In this document: in pieces, positions 34,661 to 45,141 of the stretch
How positions within the stretch are numbered: position 1 is the stretch's first letter
Layout: each line of letters begins with the position of its first letter
From: Pleurodeles waltl
Lineage: Eukaryota > Chordata > Amphibia > Caudata > Salamandridae
NCBI RefSeq assembly: GCF_031143425.1
Contig: NC_090437.1
Span: 848,607,978-848,671,977, forward strand
DNA length: 64,000 nt
Reading direction: 5' to 3'
Position numbers and translations under genes: made by a program
Notes under the pieces: generated by a model
The model's input: only the letters and a program-made list of their open reading frames with translations
Database searches by the model: none
Told to the model about the DNA's origin: nothing

Positions 34661-36180
34661 AAGATGTACACATTGTATAAGATTTGAGTCCTAATAATTT
34701 AAATGCTGAAGTTCTTTTGGTGTTGCAACTTATTTTTACTCCTTATGCACTGTTCTAGGTTGCATTTGATTATCCTCTAACACATTATAGCAGTACTTAC
34801 ATACATTGTGGCCAAATCAAACTGTTCCTCTACAAACAGATAAGTAACCAAACTTTGCAACTTATCTATTTTTTCTTCTTCAGTTTTTGAGTACAGATCA
34901 ATGTTAACAGTTTGATTTTTGTAGTGAATGTGTCAACAATATATACAAATACAGTTTGGTCTCAGAAGAAACTGTGCTAAACTTCCTAATTTGTTCTGTA
35001 AAGTTATCAACACTAATCACTGTCTCCTGTTCATCCACACCTCCACATAGAATGCCCTCATTTCCCCTGCACTCTTGTTCAGGACCAATAATCAAAACTC
35101 AACAGCCTCACAAACTCTTTTCACATCTGATACTGTGCCATGCAAAATAACTCTATTCATTTCATTTCAACATAGAGCAGGAATTTTCACATAGTAAAGC
35201 CTCCAAACAAAAGTTTTCATTTTTGAGTGTTATAAAGCTAACATTCTAAAATGATGAAAGGTGCTCTAGAGTACTTTCTTTGACAGATATGCTAGTGAAT
35301 GTCCTTGTAGATGAATGTACTTCCTTACTTTAAATGGATCTAATCCTTGGAATATACCTCTTTTGTTCTTTAAACTTTTTACATGGAAATGCATGTAGGA
35401 AACATCTGAATAAATCAATTTATGCCTGCCTTATGCTGTATGTATTGCTACAGTTCCGTTTATAGACCGGTCCCTGTCAACGCCTTCCCTGTACCTCTTC
35501 AGCTATCACTTTCTCTACATTTCCATCTCCTCATTTGGAATAGGACTACAGTCCTTCTTCTTATAACAGTGTCCAGATGTTTCAACTGCATGCACTAATG
35601 CGTTCTCTTGGAAGTAGCTTTCGTCATTAAAGAAAGGCCTAGTTCTGACAAATATGTTTCCATTCACCACTAACAATTTTGCAGAAGTTATTTCTATTTA
35701 CAAATCTTTTCCATTTACTTTTCTTCTTCATAGTCAATACTGTTTTATCCAGTGTTCTCATTCTACTCAGAATCAAAATATTTTCCTCTTGAGGGAAAAG
35801 GTCTTATCAACTACAGTTTCAATGTGTTTCTTTTGTTTGATTACCTCTCTTCTTTTATACTTCTTCATAGTTTTTACAAGATTCTGAATTACTCTGCTGC
35901 CAAACATCCTAATCCTTATTTCCTTAAGCTGCATCTGTATTTTGGTTAAAGTATCTGCTTTATTCTCTGATGTTTTACTCCTAATATCATGCACTTTGCC
36001 TCCTTTCTCAGATAGTTTAAAACTTTCCTTTCTATTTGCTTGCTTTTTCTCACTTTGCAGTTTTCCACATACTATTTTCAGAACATTTTTTAATGTCTTA
36101 CCAGCAGCACTTTTCTCTTTCATTCCAGTTTCTGCATTTTGTCCCTTTTGTTTCTTGTTTTTGAGGGGATATTAAACTTT
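34661..36180 (-). pseudogene. Helitron N-terminal region, decayed
   Basis: This minus-strand stretch lies upstream of the Rep domain. A basic, Lys-rich open frame at 36,123-35,773 (116 codons, KIVCGKLQSEKKQANRKES) could be the protein's N-terminus. Fragments near 35,200-35,100 (VKIPALC, MNRVILHGTV) look like the conserved block between N-terminus and Rep in these proteins. Assignment rests mostly on position and strand. The 5' end of the Helitron and its TC terminus were not identified. Confidence 0.5.
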
Positions 36181-37123
36181 TCCCTGTTACCTTATTTTTA
36201 AAATTTTTGATGGCATTGTGATTGTCTTCTTTTAAGTGTAAGTAGATATCTGCAATGAGAAAACATGAGTACATTTAGCTTTTCTCTAGATACTCAAATT
36301 ATATTTGTAATCATTTAACTGATATTACAAAAAGTTATATTATTATGATATAGCCACTCTAACTTTGTTTGTTAGCATATTTATATTTCTGACGGTATGA
36401 ATTTGTTACCATATCCATCAGTGTTTACATGGGTATACTAATCAGAAAGGGCCATGTTCCATCCCTTCCTAGAAACTAGGTAAGTACTGAGTTTTCTATG
36501 GTAAAGTGACAGTTTAACAGTTGTTAAGCCTGTTTTTAACTTGCAATTCAAGTTGAGGTTTATAAGGAAGACAGTCAGTATCAAGGGTTCTAGGCCTGAC
36601 CCATGTTTAAAGGACTACTTTTCTGGATTGGAGGCTAGGTTGCCTCAGCAGTTGCCTACATATGTGGTTGATTATATCTGTTAGCAACTGGTTCTGATAT
36701 TGTAGTATGCACAGCTTCTGTTTAGATGCATGCATGAATGTATGAGTGGCTCATTTAGTGTCTGACTGTGTGTCTGAGTGTTTCTATCCTTTTATAGGTA
36801 GGTACAAAATTTGCAGTATGAGTAGAACACCACATATGTAACTGGGCATAGGGGTCTGCCAGTGCACATCTAAGACAGTGAAACTCTGAAAGACATAACT
36901 CACCTTTTAATCAGAAATGGCAATGATCCATCGCCTACCTACAGCCTAGCTGATGGGTCTATTTTGTGTAGTAAGATATGAATTTAAAACTTGTCAGGCA
37001 AGTTGTCTACTATCCACTCAAGCTCACATATCATTCTAGTATACAGTTAGGTTGATCATTATAGTATACAGTCAGGCTCAGCAATAGTAGGGTAGTAGGC
37101 CTCACCCATGTTTAAAGCACTAC
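36181..37123. other. Nothing recognised
   Basis: The stretch is AT-rich with no frame, domain or clear repeat. A short phrase (gacccatgtttaaaggacta) recurs with changes near 36,600 and 37,105, hinting at an old duplication. Confidence 0.5.
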
Positions 37124-37714
37124 GGGCCATATTTATACTTTTTGACACAAAACTGCGCTAACACAGTTTTGCGCCCAAAAGATTAGCGCCGGCTAACGCC
37201 ATTCTGAAGCGCCATGCGGGCGCCGTATTTATTGAATGGCGTTAGCCGACCGGCACTGCCTGGTGTGCGTGAAAAAAAACCACGTACACCAGGCAGCGCC
37301 GGCGTAGGGAAAAATGGCGTTTGGGCGTCCAAAAATGGGGCAAGTCAGGCTGAGGCAAAAAAATCGTCTTAACCCGATTTGCGCCATTTTTCTTTGGCGC
37401 CCAGACGCCATTAACATGACTCCTGTCTTAGCAAAGACAGGAGTCATGCCCCCTTGCCCAATGGCCATGCCCAGGGGACTTTGGGCATAGTGGCATGTAG
37501 GGGGGCACAAATCAGGCCCCCCTATGCCACAATTTTTTTTTTTTTTTTAAACTTACCACAACTTACCTTTTCTTCCCTGGGATGAGTCCCTCCAGCCTTG
37601 GGTGTCCTCCTGGGGTGGGCAAGGGTGGCAGGGGGTGTCCCTGGGGGCTTGGGAGGGCACCTCTGGGCTAAAAAAACTACGCAAATTCGGCGCAAACGGA
37701 GTATAAATATGCCC
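37124..37714. mobile_element. Non-autonomous element with gggccatatttatac ends
   Basis: The left end is gggccatatttatac and the right end gtataaatatgccc. The interior has ggcgttagcc and gccggctaacgcc inverted blocks and a T-rich tract near 37,535. There is no coding content. The flanking duplication is unclear. Confidence 0.78.
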
Positions 37715-37794
37715 CTATGTCTCTAACATACCTTCACTGTGACTAAAGGGTATCTAGTACAGAGCTCAGAACCTTTACATGTAAATGTGTGATA

Positions 37795-38090
37795 TAGTGC
37801 TGCAGTCTACTATTTTTATTATAAATTCTGGGACTTGAAGTATTCATGCACAATGAAAAGGAGTCTACAAGTGCCAACATTTAAACAAAAATCTCTCTGT
37901 ACATAAGGACATCACCGATATGTTTGTGAAAAATATAATAACAGACACAAATGCATGAAATACTTTTGCACTCTGCTATTGCTACTATGAATGCTGGGAC
38001 TTATAGTGTGGATTTACAATGGCATTAATGAGTCTGCAACTGTCAAGATTTAAACAAAAATCGTTTTTGTACATATATACATCACACATT
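37795..38090. repeat. ~170-bp direct duplication
   Basis: Two diverged copies start near 37,800 and 37,970, sharing gctgggactt-type and cttttaaacaaaaatc-type words (caacatttaaacaaaaatct against caagatttaaacaaaaatcg). No coding capacity is seen. Confidence 0.7.
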
Positions 38091-38270
38091 TGTCAAATAT
38101 ATGACAAGAGTCACACAACGACTCACACTTTCCTATATTTTACAGAAATTGTTGCAAACCTGAGATATACATATACTTTGTAAAATGCAATATTTTTATA
38201 TTTTAATTTAATGTAAATACCTGTAAATTGAGTTTGTTGGTCAAATTCTTTTATTTCTTGCTCTTATTAG

Positions 38271-38382
38271 GTAGTTTCAAATCTCTCAGAAAATTTTAAA
38301 ACTCAGCGTAAGAATGGTATACCACTCTCAAACAAAGCAACCGTTAATGGCAACTTTTTGAACCCTGCACTCCCTGATACTG
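38271..38382 (+). other. Candidate single exon (low confidence)
   Basis: A pyrimidine-rich tract ending ttcttgctcttattag lies just before 38,271. An open frame follows (VVSNLSENFKTQRKNG onward), and a GT (tggtaaagg) lies after 38,382. The frame stays open to 38,459. I do not recognise the protein. No neighbouring exons or repeats identify it, so it may be chance. Confidence 0.2.
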
Positions 38383-39084
38383 GTAAAGGCAACAAATCAA
38401 AATATGACTTTCATTTTAATCTTTGTGTACTGCACTTGTGGATGGCTATTGTTTCTTAACCCTTTCTTCACTTCTGTAAAGGTCTTAAAATGAAAGACTA
38501 TTTGTCATTATTTGTGAAATCTTTGTGACCTTCAGCGAGGCGCCTGTCTCACTGTGCAATGAATTCGTGAATATTTAAGGGGGTCTAAAAACATATCAAG
38601 CTTCTGTGTTTTTTAAAACTTTACAGGTCGAATACACTTCAAATACAACTCCTCATTAGGAAAACGCTTGATCATTCTAGTATAAAAACTGAAAAGACAT
38701 CTAATTTCAGTTAACTATTGTACTATCTCTTTAATAGTTTTTCCCCAAGAATCCTTTGGCATGGTTTACATAGCAACCCATGAGAACCAGTAGATCAAAA
38801 GAGTAGCTTATGTTTTGCAAACTACAAATTATTATGCAACTGAAATTAACAGGTGTGCCTGACTCCTTTAAAAAATAATTATATCCAAAAATACATAGTT
38901 TTTTTTTATTTAAAGCATAGCGAACCAGAGACATACTTTCTTATGTTAAAACATTAATGCCTAATTTTAAGTTTCTGCACATTAAAACCATTCAATGGAA
39001 TGTGTCCTTTTTTTCAAACTATCGCTGCTCTCCATTGTAACTGCCTTCCATTTTCTCAATATCTCATTCTTATGCAGCCTTCTC

Positions 39085-39623
39085 TCATAATCTAAAAACT
39101 TTGTGTTTTGGGCAAGTGAGTATGCTAGAAAGAGTGGCATTTCCAGTGACCTGTGTTTGTCAAATGTTGGGAATAAGATGGATTGGCCAGAGAGATTTAA
39201 AGTGGCATCAATTACCGCCTTTGGTTAAAAGCATTAGAGATTCCCAATCTACTCACCTCATGATTGTGCACTGTGGTGATAATGACTGGGCACATCTATT
39301 GGGGCAGGACAGGAAATCCTAATGAAAAATACCTTTGCACAATTGCTGACTTTTTTTCCTCACACTGCTTTGGCATTCTCCAAGATATGCCAAAGGCAGA
39401 AATGGAAATGGCCAACCTAATTCTGTCCACAGATAGACGAAGCCTGGAAACATGTTGATAAAACTATTTCAGCATTCCTCAAAGACCATAACATTGGCTC
39501 TATGTACAATAACAGCCTCTACTTTGACACAATGGAATTTATAGAAGTGATGGTGTTTACTTCACAGACAAGGGCAAGAGGGTGTTTCTCATCAATTTGA
39601 AACACTGCATCCTATATTATGTG
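39085..39623 (+). pseudogene. SGNH-hydrolase-like domain fragment, frameshifted
   Basis: The plus strand reads VFWASEYARKSGISSDLC near 39,110. In a shifted frame it gives IRWIGQRDLKWHQLPPLVKS, then HLMIVHCGDNDW at about 39,260-39,295. The last resembles the HLGGND block of SGNH/GDSL-type hydrolases found in retroelement ORFs and related vertebrate open frames. Further on, IDEAWKHVDKTISAFLKDHN appears at about 39,430-39,490. RSDGVYFTDKGKRVFLINLK lies near 39,545-39,600 and matches the usual closing block (GVHLSDxG). At least two frame changes break it. A stop near 39,622 is followed by AATAAA at 39,643. Comparable domains occur in Ngaro-type retrotransposons and CR1 ORF1; I cannot tell which is the source, since no flanking RT or recombinase was seen. 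Confidence 0.65.
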
Positions 39624-39869
39624 TAGTTATCATCCACTAAACAATAAACAAAAAGGCTCTTCTCAGAGCGACCCTATTTCCCAAACACTTGTTCATTTTA
39701 TTCTAACATCTTTTTTTGTAGACGTTTTCCAAAAATTGCACATCTTTTGTGAATATACAAAACAAAAGCACACATTCAATGCACACCACCATAATAATAA
39801 TCTACTAATGCCTAAATAATTCTGTACTCCACAATCAGTGTATTAATGTAAGTCAGTATTTAGGCACCT

Positions 39870-42480
39870 CTGTCAGTGCTAGTGTGACTAGGTGTGTGAT
39901 TGTCAGAGTGTGTCTGTGAATAGAGGCATGAGTGTTTGAGTGGGTCTGTGAATGGGTGTGTGAGTGAGTGGTTCTGTGAGCGGGTGCATGATTATCTGAA
40001 TTGGTCTGTGAGTGGGTGCATCAAAGTCTGACCTGGTCTGTGAGTGTGTGCATGAGTGTCTGAGTGGGTCTGTGAGTGGGTGTATGAGTGTCTGAGTGGG
40101 TCTGTGTGCATGAGGGTCTTTGAGTGGGTGTGTGAGTGTCTGAGTGGGTCTGTGACTGGGTGCATGAGTGTCTGAGTTGGTCTGTTAGTGGATGTGTGAG
40201 TGTCTGACTAGGCTTGTGAGTGTTTCGGTGAGTGTTTGACTGGGTCTGTGAGTTGGTGTTTGAGTGACTGAGTGAGTCTGTTATTGGGTGCATGAGTCAC
40301 TGACTGGGTCAGTGAGTGGGTGCATGACTGTCTGAGTGGGTCTGTGAGTAGGTGTGAGTGTCTGAGTGGGTCTGAGAGTGTGTGCATGAGTCTCAGAGTG
40401 GGTCTTTGAGTGGGTGCATGAGTGTCTGAGGGAGTCTATGAGTGGGTGTGTTATTGTCTGAATGGGTCTGTGAGTGGCTGCATGAGTGTCTGAGTCGGTG
40501 TGTGAGTGTGTGCACGAGGGTATGTGTGAGTCTGTGAGTGGGTGCCTGAGGGTGTGAGTGGGTTTCCAAGGGCATTTGTGAGTGTCTCAGTGTGTCTGTC
40601 AGTGTGTACACGAGCCTTTGAGTGGGTCTGTGAGTGGGTGTATGAGTGGGTGATTGAGTGTGCATATAGGGGGCAGATTTAAGGAAAGTGGCGCTTCCTT
40701 GCACCTCTTAGCTCCCCCTGGTGCAGGGTAGGGGGCAATAGTGTCAACATTTTGTGACGCTATTAATCTACTCTTCAGGGTTAGCGCTAACTCTGAACAA
40801 TACATAGGGGCACATTGAAAAGAATGAGTTTTCCCCTTTGTAAATATGGTGTGGGGAAAAGGCCACCTTAGTGCTTCCTTAGCATCTAAAAAATTATGCT
40901 AGGGTGGCGCTAAAGTGGCACTAGGCCCTCTTAAATCTGGGCCTACATTTTTTTTCTGATATTCATAAATTTGCTGTGATGCTACACAGGAGGGGCTTTG
41001 CTGGGCATTGCAGCAGATTAGCGTATATCTAAGTCATTAAAAAAGAAAAAAATGAGTGGAGCATGATTGTCTGAGTAGGTCTTTACGTGGGTGCATGAGT
41101 GTCTGAGTGGGTCTGTGAGTGGTTGTGTGAGTGTCTGAGTGACTCTGTGAATGTATACAAGAGTGTCTAAGTGGGTCTGTGAGTGGGTGCATACGTGTAT
41201 GAGTAAGTCTGTGAGTGGGTGCGTGAGTGTCCTAATGGGTCTGTGTGTGGGTGTTTGAGTGTCCGGACCCACCTACATCAGCACCCGCCTCAACTTTCAC
41301 TGATTGACCAGAGAACTCCACTCAGCCACCATCACCCAGGCCCATGTCCTCCCCACCTGTCCATTTTGGAGGTCACTCCTTCTCCCACCTCGCTGCCAAG
41401 TCCTGAACCCACCTCCCCTTACACCAGCGCACCTTCCCTTCTCTGAAGGACCCAAGATGTGGCTCTTCGACTGCTATCACCAGTGGGATGAGGCATGCAG
41501 CATCCCTCCTGCACATGGAGACCACCTGGGTTGACAAGCCATGCTCTACAAGACCCCCTTGATTGAAGGATTGATTGAGTGTCTTAGTGGGTCTGTGAGT
41601 GGGTGTGTGAGTGTCTGAAAGGGTCTGAGTGTGTGTATGACTGAATGGATGTGTGAGTGAGTGGGTCTAAGAGTGTCTGTATGAGTGTCTGTGACTGGGT
41701 GCATGAGTATCTGAGTGGGTCCATGACTGGGTGCTTGAGTATTTAAGTGAGTCTGTGAGTGGGTTTGTGAGTGTCTGAGTGGGCCTGTGCGTGTCTGACT
41801 AGGTCTGTGAGTGGGTGCATGAGTCAGACAGGGTCTGTGAGTGGGTGCATGAATGACTAGGTAACTCAATGCAGTATATGGGTGTCTGAATGGGTCTGTG
41901 AGTGGGTGTGAGAGTGTCTGAGTGGGTCTGAGAGTGCATGAATCTGAGTGGGTGCGTGAGTGTCTGAGTGGATCTGTGAGTGGCTGTATGAGTGTCTGAG
42001 TGAGTCTGTGTGTGTGCATGAGGATCTGAGTGGGTCTGTGAGTATGTGCATAAGGGTATGAGTGGGTTTCTGAGTGTGTGTGTGAGTGTCTTAGTGTGTC
42101 TGTCTGTGTATGTGCAAGAGGCTCTGAGTGAGTGAGTGTCAAAGTGTATGATTGAGTGTGCAAATAATTTACACTACATGGGGGGCTGTGCTGGGCATTG
42201 CAATATATTAGTACATATCTACATCATTAAAAAAACACACAAAAAAACTAGTGGGTGCATGATTGTCCTAGTGGGTCCGTGAATGGGTGCATGAGTACCT
42301 TACTGGGTCTGTGAGTGGGTGTGTGAATGTCTGAGTGGGTCTGTGAGTGGGTGTGTGAGTGTCTGAGAGAAACTGTGAGTGGGTGCATAAGGGTGTGAGT
42401 GGGTCTGAAAGTAGCTGTGTGAGTCTGAGTGGGTCTGAGTGGGTACATGAGTGTCTGAGTGGGTATGTGAGTGGGCTCAT
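39870..42480. repeat. 32-bp minisatellite (gtgggtctgtgagtgggtg unit)
   Basis: The unit is gtgggtctgtgagtgggtgc followed by atgagtgtctga, 32 bp. Because 32 is not a multiple of 3, the array reads through all frames and gives long His/Thr/Ser-rich minus frames (for example 41,546-42,163). These are artefacts. A MITE at 40,669-40,943, unrelated sequence at about 41,270-41,560, and two copies of a ~90-bp spacer (about 40,970-41,060 and 42,165-42,255) interrupt it. Confidence 0.93.
40669..40943. mobile_element. MITE inside the minisatellite
   Basis: The element starts gggggcagatttaaggaaag and ends ccctcttaaatctgggcc, inverted with mismatches. The interior carries gtggcgct/agtggcac-type inverted blocks. 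No coding content is present. Confidence 0.75.
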
Positions 42481-42589
42481 GAATGAGTTTGTGGATTTTT
42501 TTTCATTTATTTTCATATTCATGGAAATCTGTGAAACTTCGTTAATCTTCGTGAATATCATGCATGGTGACCCATAATTTTCCCCTAAG

Positions 42590-42904
42590 ACACACTTATA
42601 TTACACCCCTGAGTCAGGGTACCTTTATCCTGACCACTTATGCACTTTCAATTAGGATTTTCACCCCCGGGGACCATGTCCCACGAAATAAAATGGCAGT
42701 CACGATGTTCTAGTCAGGTTGCGGTCAGCCAATTAGACCTCTTCTTTTCTCATGCACATTCACAAAAATTTGCGGGATCAACCCGAAACTTTCTGTGCAG
42801 GAAGAATCACAGCAACACTTTAAAAAAAACAACTTTTGTGAAGATTCATCAAACGGCATGGGCTTAAAGAGGAGCTGTTGATGTTGTGGATGTGTATACA
42901 TACG
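42590..42904. repeat. Third copy of the palindrome-arm element
   Basis: This segment contains gggatcaacccgaaactttc, agaatcacagcaacacttt and ttttgtgaagattcatcaaa. The same words in the same order occur at 14,770-14,855. As in that copy, a microsatellite follows shortly downstream. Confidence 0.75.

Positions 42905-42985
<81 letters not shown>
42905..42985. repeat. (GATA)n microsatellite
   Basis: A gatagatagata run of about 80 bp is uninterrupted. Confidence 0.98.
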
Positions 42986-43630
42986 GTATACCATGATATA
43001 CATAGTTAAAATTTAAAATTTACTTAAATAAAATTAAAGAATTAATTTACAAATAATAATCAAGAGGTCATGTATCATTACTTAATTAACTTCCCATCCA
43101 GTACCCTTACAAACTTAGCAACTGTTAATTAGTTATTACTTATGTTTCCACCCTACACTCCTACAGACCTAGCAGCCCACACCTAAAATATGAGTAAAAT
43201 AAATAAGTATTCCATAAATTACACAAATAAAAATAAATTAACTAATTATTTAAAATTTAACATTTAATTGTTAAATATTTATTATTGAAATAACTTCTCA
43301 ACATTTACCCCTACAATCCTAACAGCTAGCAAATAATATATCACAAAATCAAATCAGTATCACAGAACTTACATAATAAAATCAATCATATAACTAAATA
43401 AAACATTTTAAATAATTCTTGTTTAATTGTTACCTAATTACCTTCCCACCTTACCTCCCTACAAACCCAACAACCTACCAATACTCTTTAATTTATTATT
43501 AGAAATTAATAAATCATTCTAAATCACTTTAAATTACAAGCTATATTTTAAAAACAATATAATTTATATAAACAATAGTAACACATAAAATGTATATATC
43601 AAGTTAAACACATCAAAATAATTAAGAAAC
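42986..43630. other. AT-rich, nothing recognised
   Basis: The stretch is about three-quarters A+T, with short aaattaa-type runs and no frame of note. It forms the left flank of the Harbinger element. Confidence 0.6.
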
Positions 43631-44529
43631 TATGGCGCTCATTACAACCCTGGCGGTTGGTGTTAAAGAGGCGGTAATGCCACCAATAGGCCGGCAGTAA
43701 AAAAAATGTAATCACGACCACAGCGGAAACCACCACAACATACAGCCACTTTCACACTCCGACCACCACCGTGGTAGCAACAAACACCGCGGCGGTTACT
43801 GTCAGCAGACAGGCGGAGGTAGATGTCCAGCCACCCCATCACAACCTTCCCATATGCCAGCTTTTCGCGGGGCGGTACCAACGCCATCAAAAGCACGGAA
43901 GAAGCAGTACACAGAAAGGAAACCACTCACTTCTCGACACTCAATGAAGAACCAGGACACCAAGGAGCCCAAGCTGCACGTCCTGCTTATGCTGGTGTAT
44001 CTTCTCATCTAACAGGAGTACGAACGGCGGCGGCGACGACCACGGTGTGTACTGCACGTAGCACACAGGGGAGGGGGGGAGGAAAAAGAGAGTGACACAC
44101 ACACGCAAAACCCCCAACCCCACCCCCACCCTCACCCACAACATCATACACACAAACACATGCTTCATCATTACATTTACACCTCATAACCCTCTGTAAG
44201 AACGCAAGGACAAAAGGAATTGAGTCAAATTAGTGATACATTAGAAATAGTCAGATATACGTAATAACTTGAAAAACGGTATTTACATAAATATACGATA
44301 TGTACATAAGGCAGTACATTGTCCACTCAAAATGTCCGTGGGCCACTGGGCCAAAACTCAGAGGCCAAGCCCACACTTGACTCCTGCCTCAATACAGAGA
44401 GAACATTGCAAGGGCATCAGGTCGAAAACACACAGACACCTCAGGGGGAAGGGGAATGGGGGGGCACCCCAGCCGGAAGATGGGACAATGCCACTGCTCC
44501 TCGAGGGGGTTCCATGCCCACAGCAATGT

Positions 44530-45025
44530 CCTGGGGAGTGCAAGGCCACAGTCTCTCAAGTCTCTCAAGTGGGTGGGTTGCCCACTGCTTGGTCCTGGGG
44601 AGTACAAAGCCACAGTCTCTCAAGTCTCTCAAGTGGGTGAGTTGCCCACTGCTTGGTCCTGGGGAGTGCAAAGCCACAGTCTATCAAGTCTCTCAAGTGG
44701 GTGGCTTGCCCACTGCTTGGTCCTAGGGAGTGCAATGCCACAGTCGTTCTAGTGGATGCCTTTTTCCACTGGTTCTGGAGGGGGGTTTGTGCCCAGTGTG
44801 CTTCATCCTGCCAAGGGTAGGGTAGGTGGATGCATATTCCCACTGCTTCTGGAGGGGGCTTTTTGCCCATTGTGTTTCATCCTGGCAAGGATTGGGTGAG
44901 TGGATGCATATTTCCACTGGTTCTGGAGGGGGCTTTGTGCCCAGTGTGCTTCATCCTGGCAAGGAGGGGCTGAGTGGATGCATATCTCCACTGGTTCCGG
45001 AGGGGGCTTTGTGCCCAGTGATACA
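44530..45025. repeat. Two short tandem arrays inside the Harbinger
   Basis: At 44,530-44,755 a 65-bp unit (agtctctcaagtgggtg, tgcccactgcttggtcctgg) repeats three times. At 44,755-45,025 a unit of about 74 bp (ggttctggagggggctttgt, cttcatcctggcaagg) repeats four times. Frames across them (44,269-44,752) are repeat artefacts. They lie just beyond the 3' end of the minus-strand Myb/SANT gene and may be part of its untranslated region. Confidence 0.88.
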
Positions 45026-45141
45026 ACACTTGTGGTGTGGCAGTTCACAGTCCCTCACATGGGTGTTTGAGGCACGAGATTTGCATGGACCAGGATGCAT
45101 GATAGTCCATGGAGGCAGGGCTAGAGTCCATCCGACGGCGG

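Noticed and set aside
41546..42163. 205-codon minus-strand frame, His/Thr/Ser-rich
   Set aside because: It is a read-through of the 32-bp minisatellite, which is open in every frame; no unique sequence.
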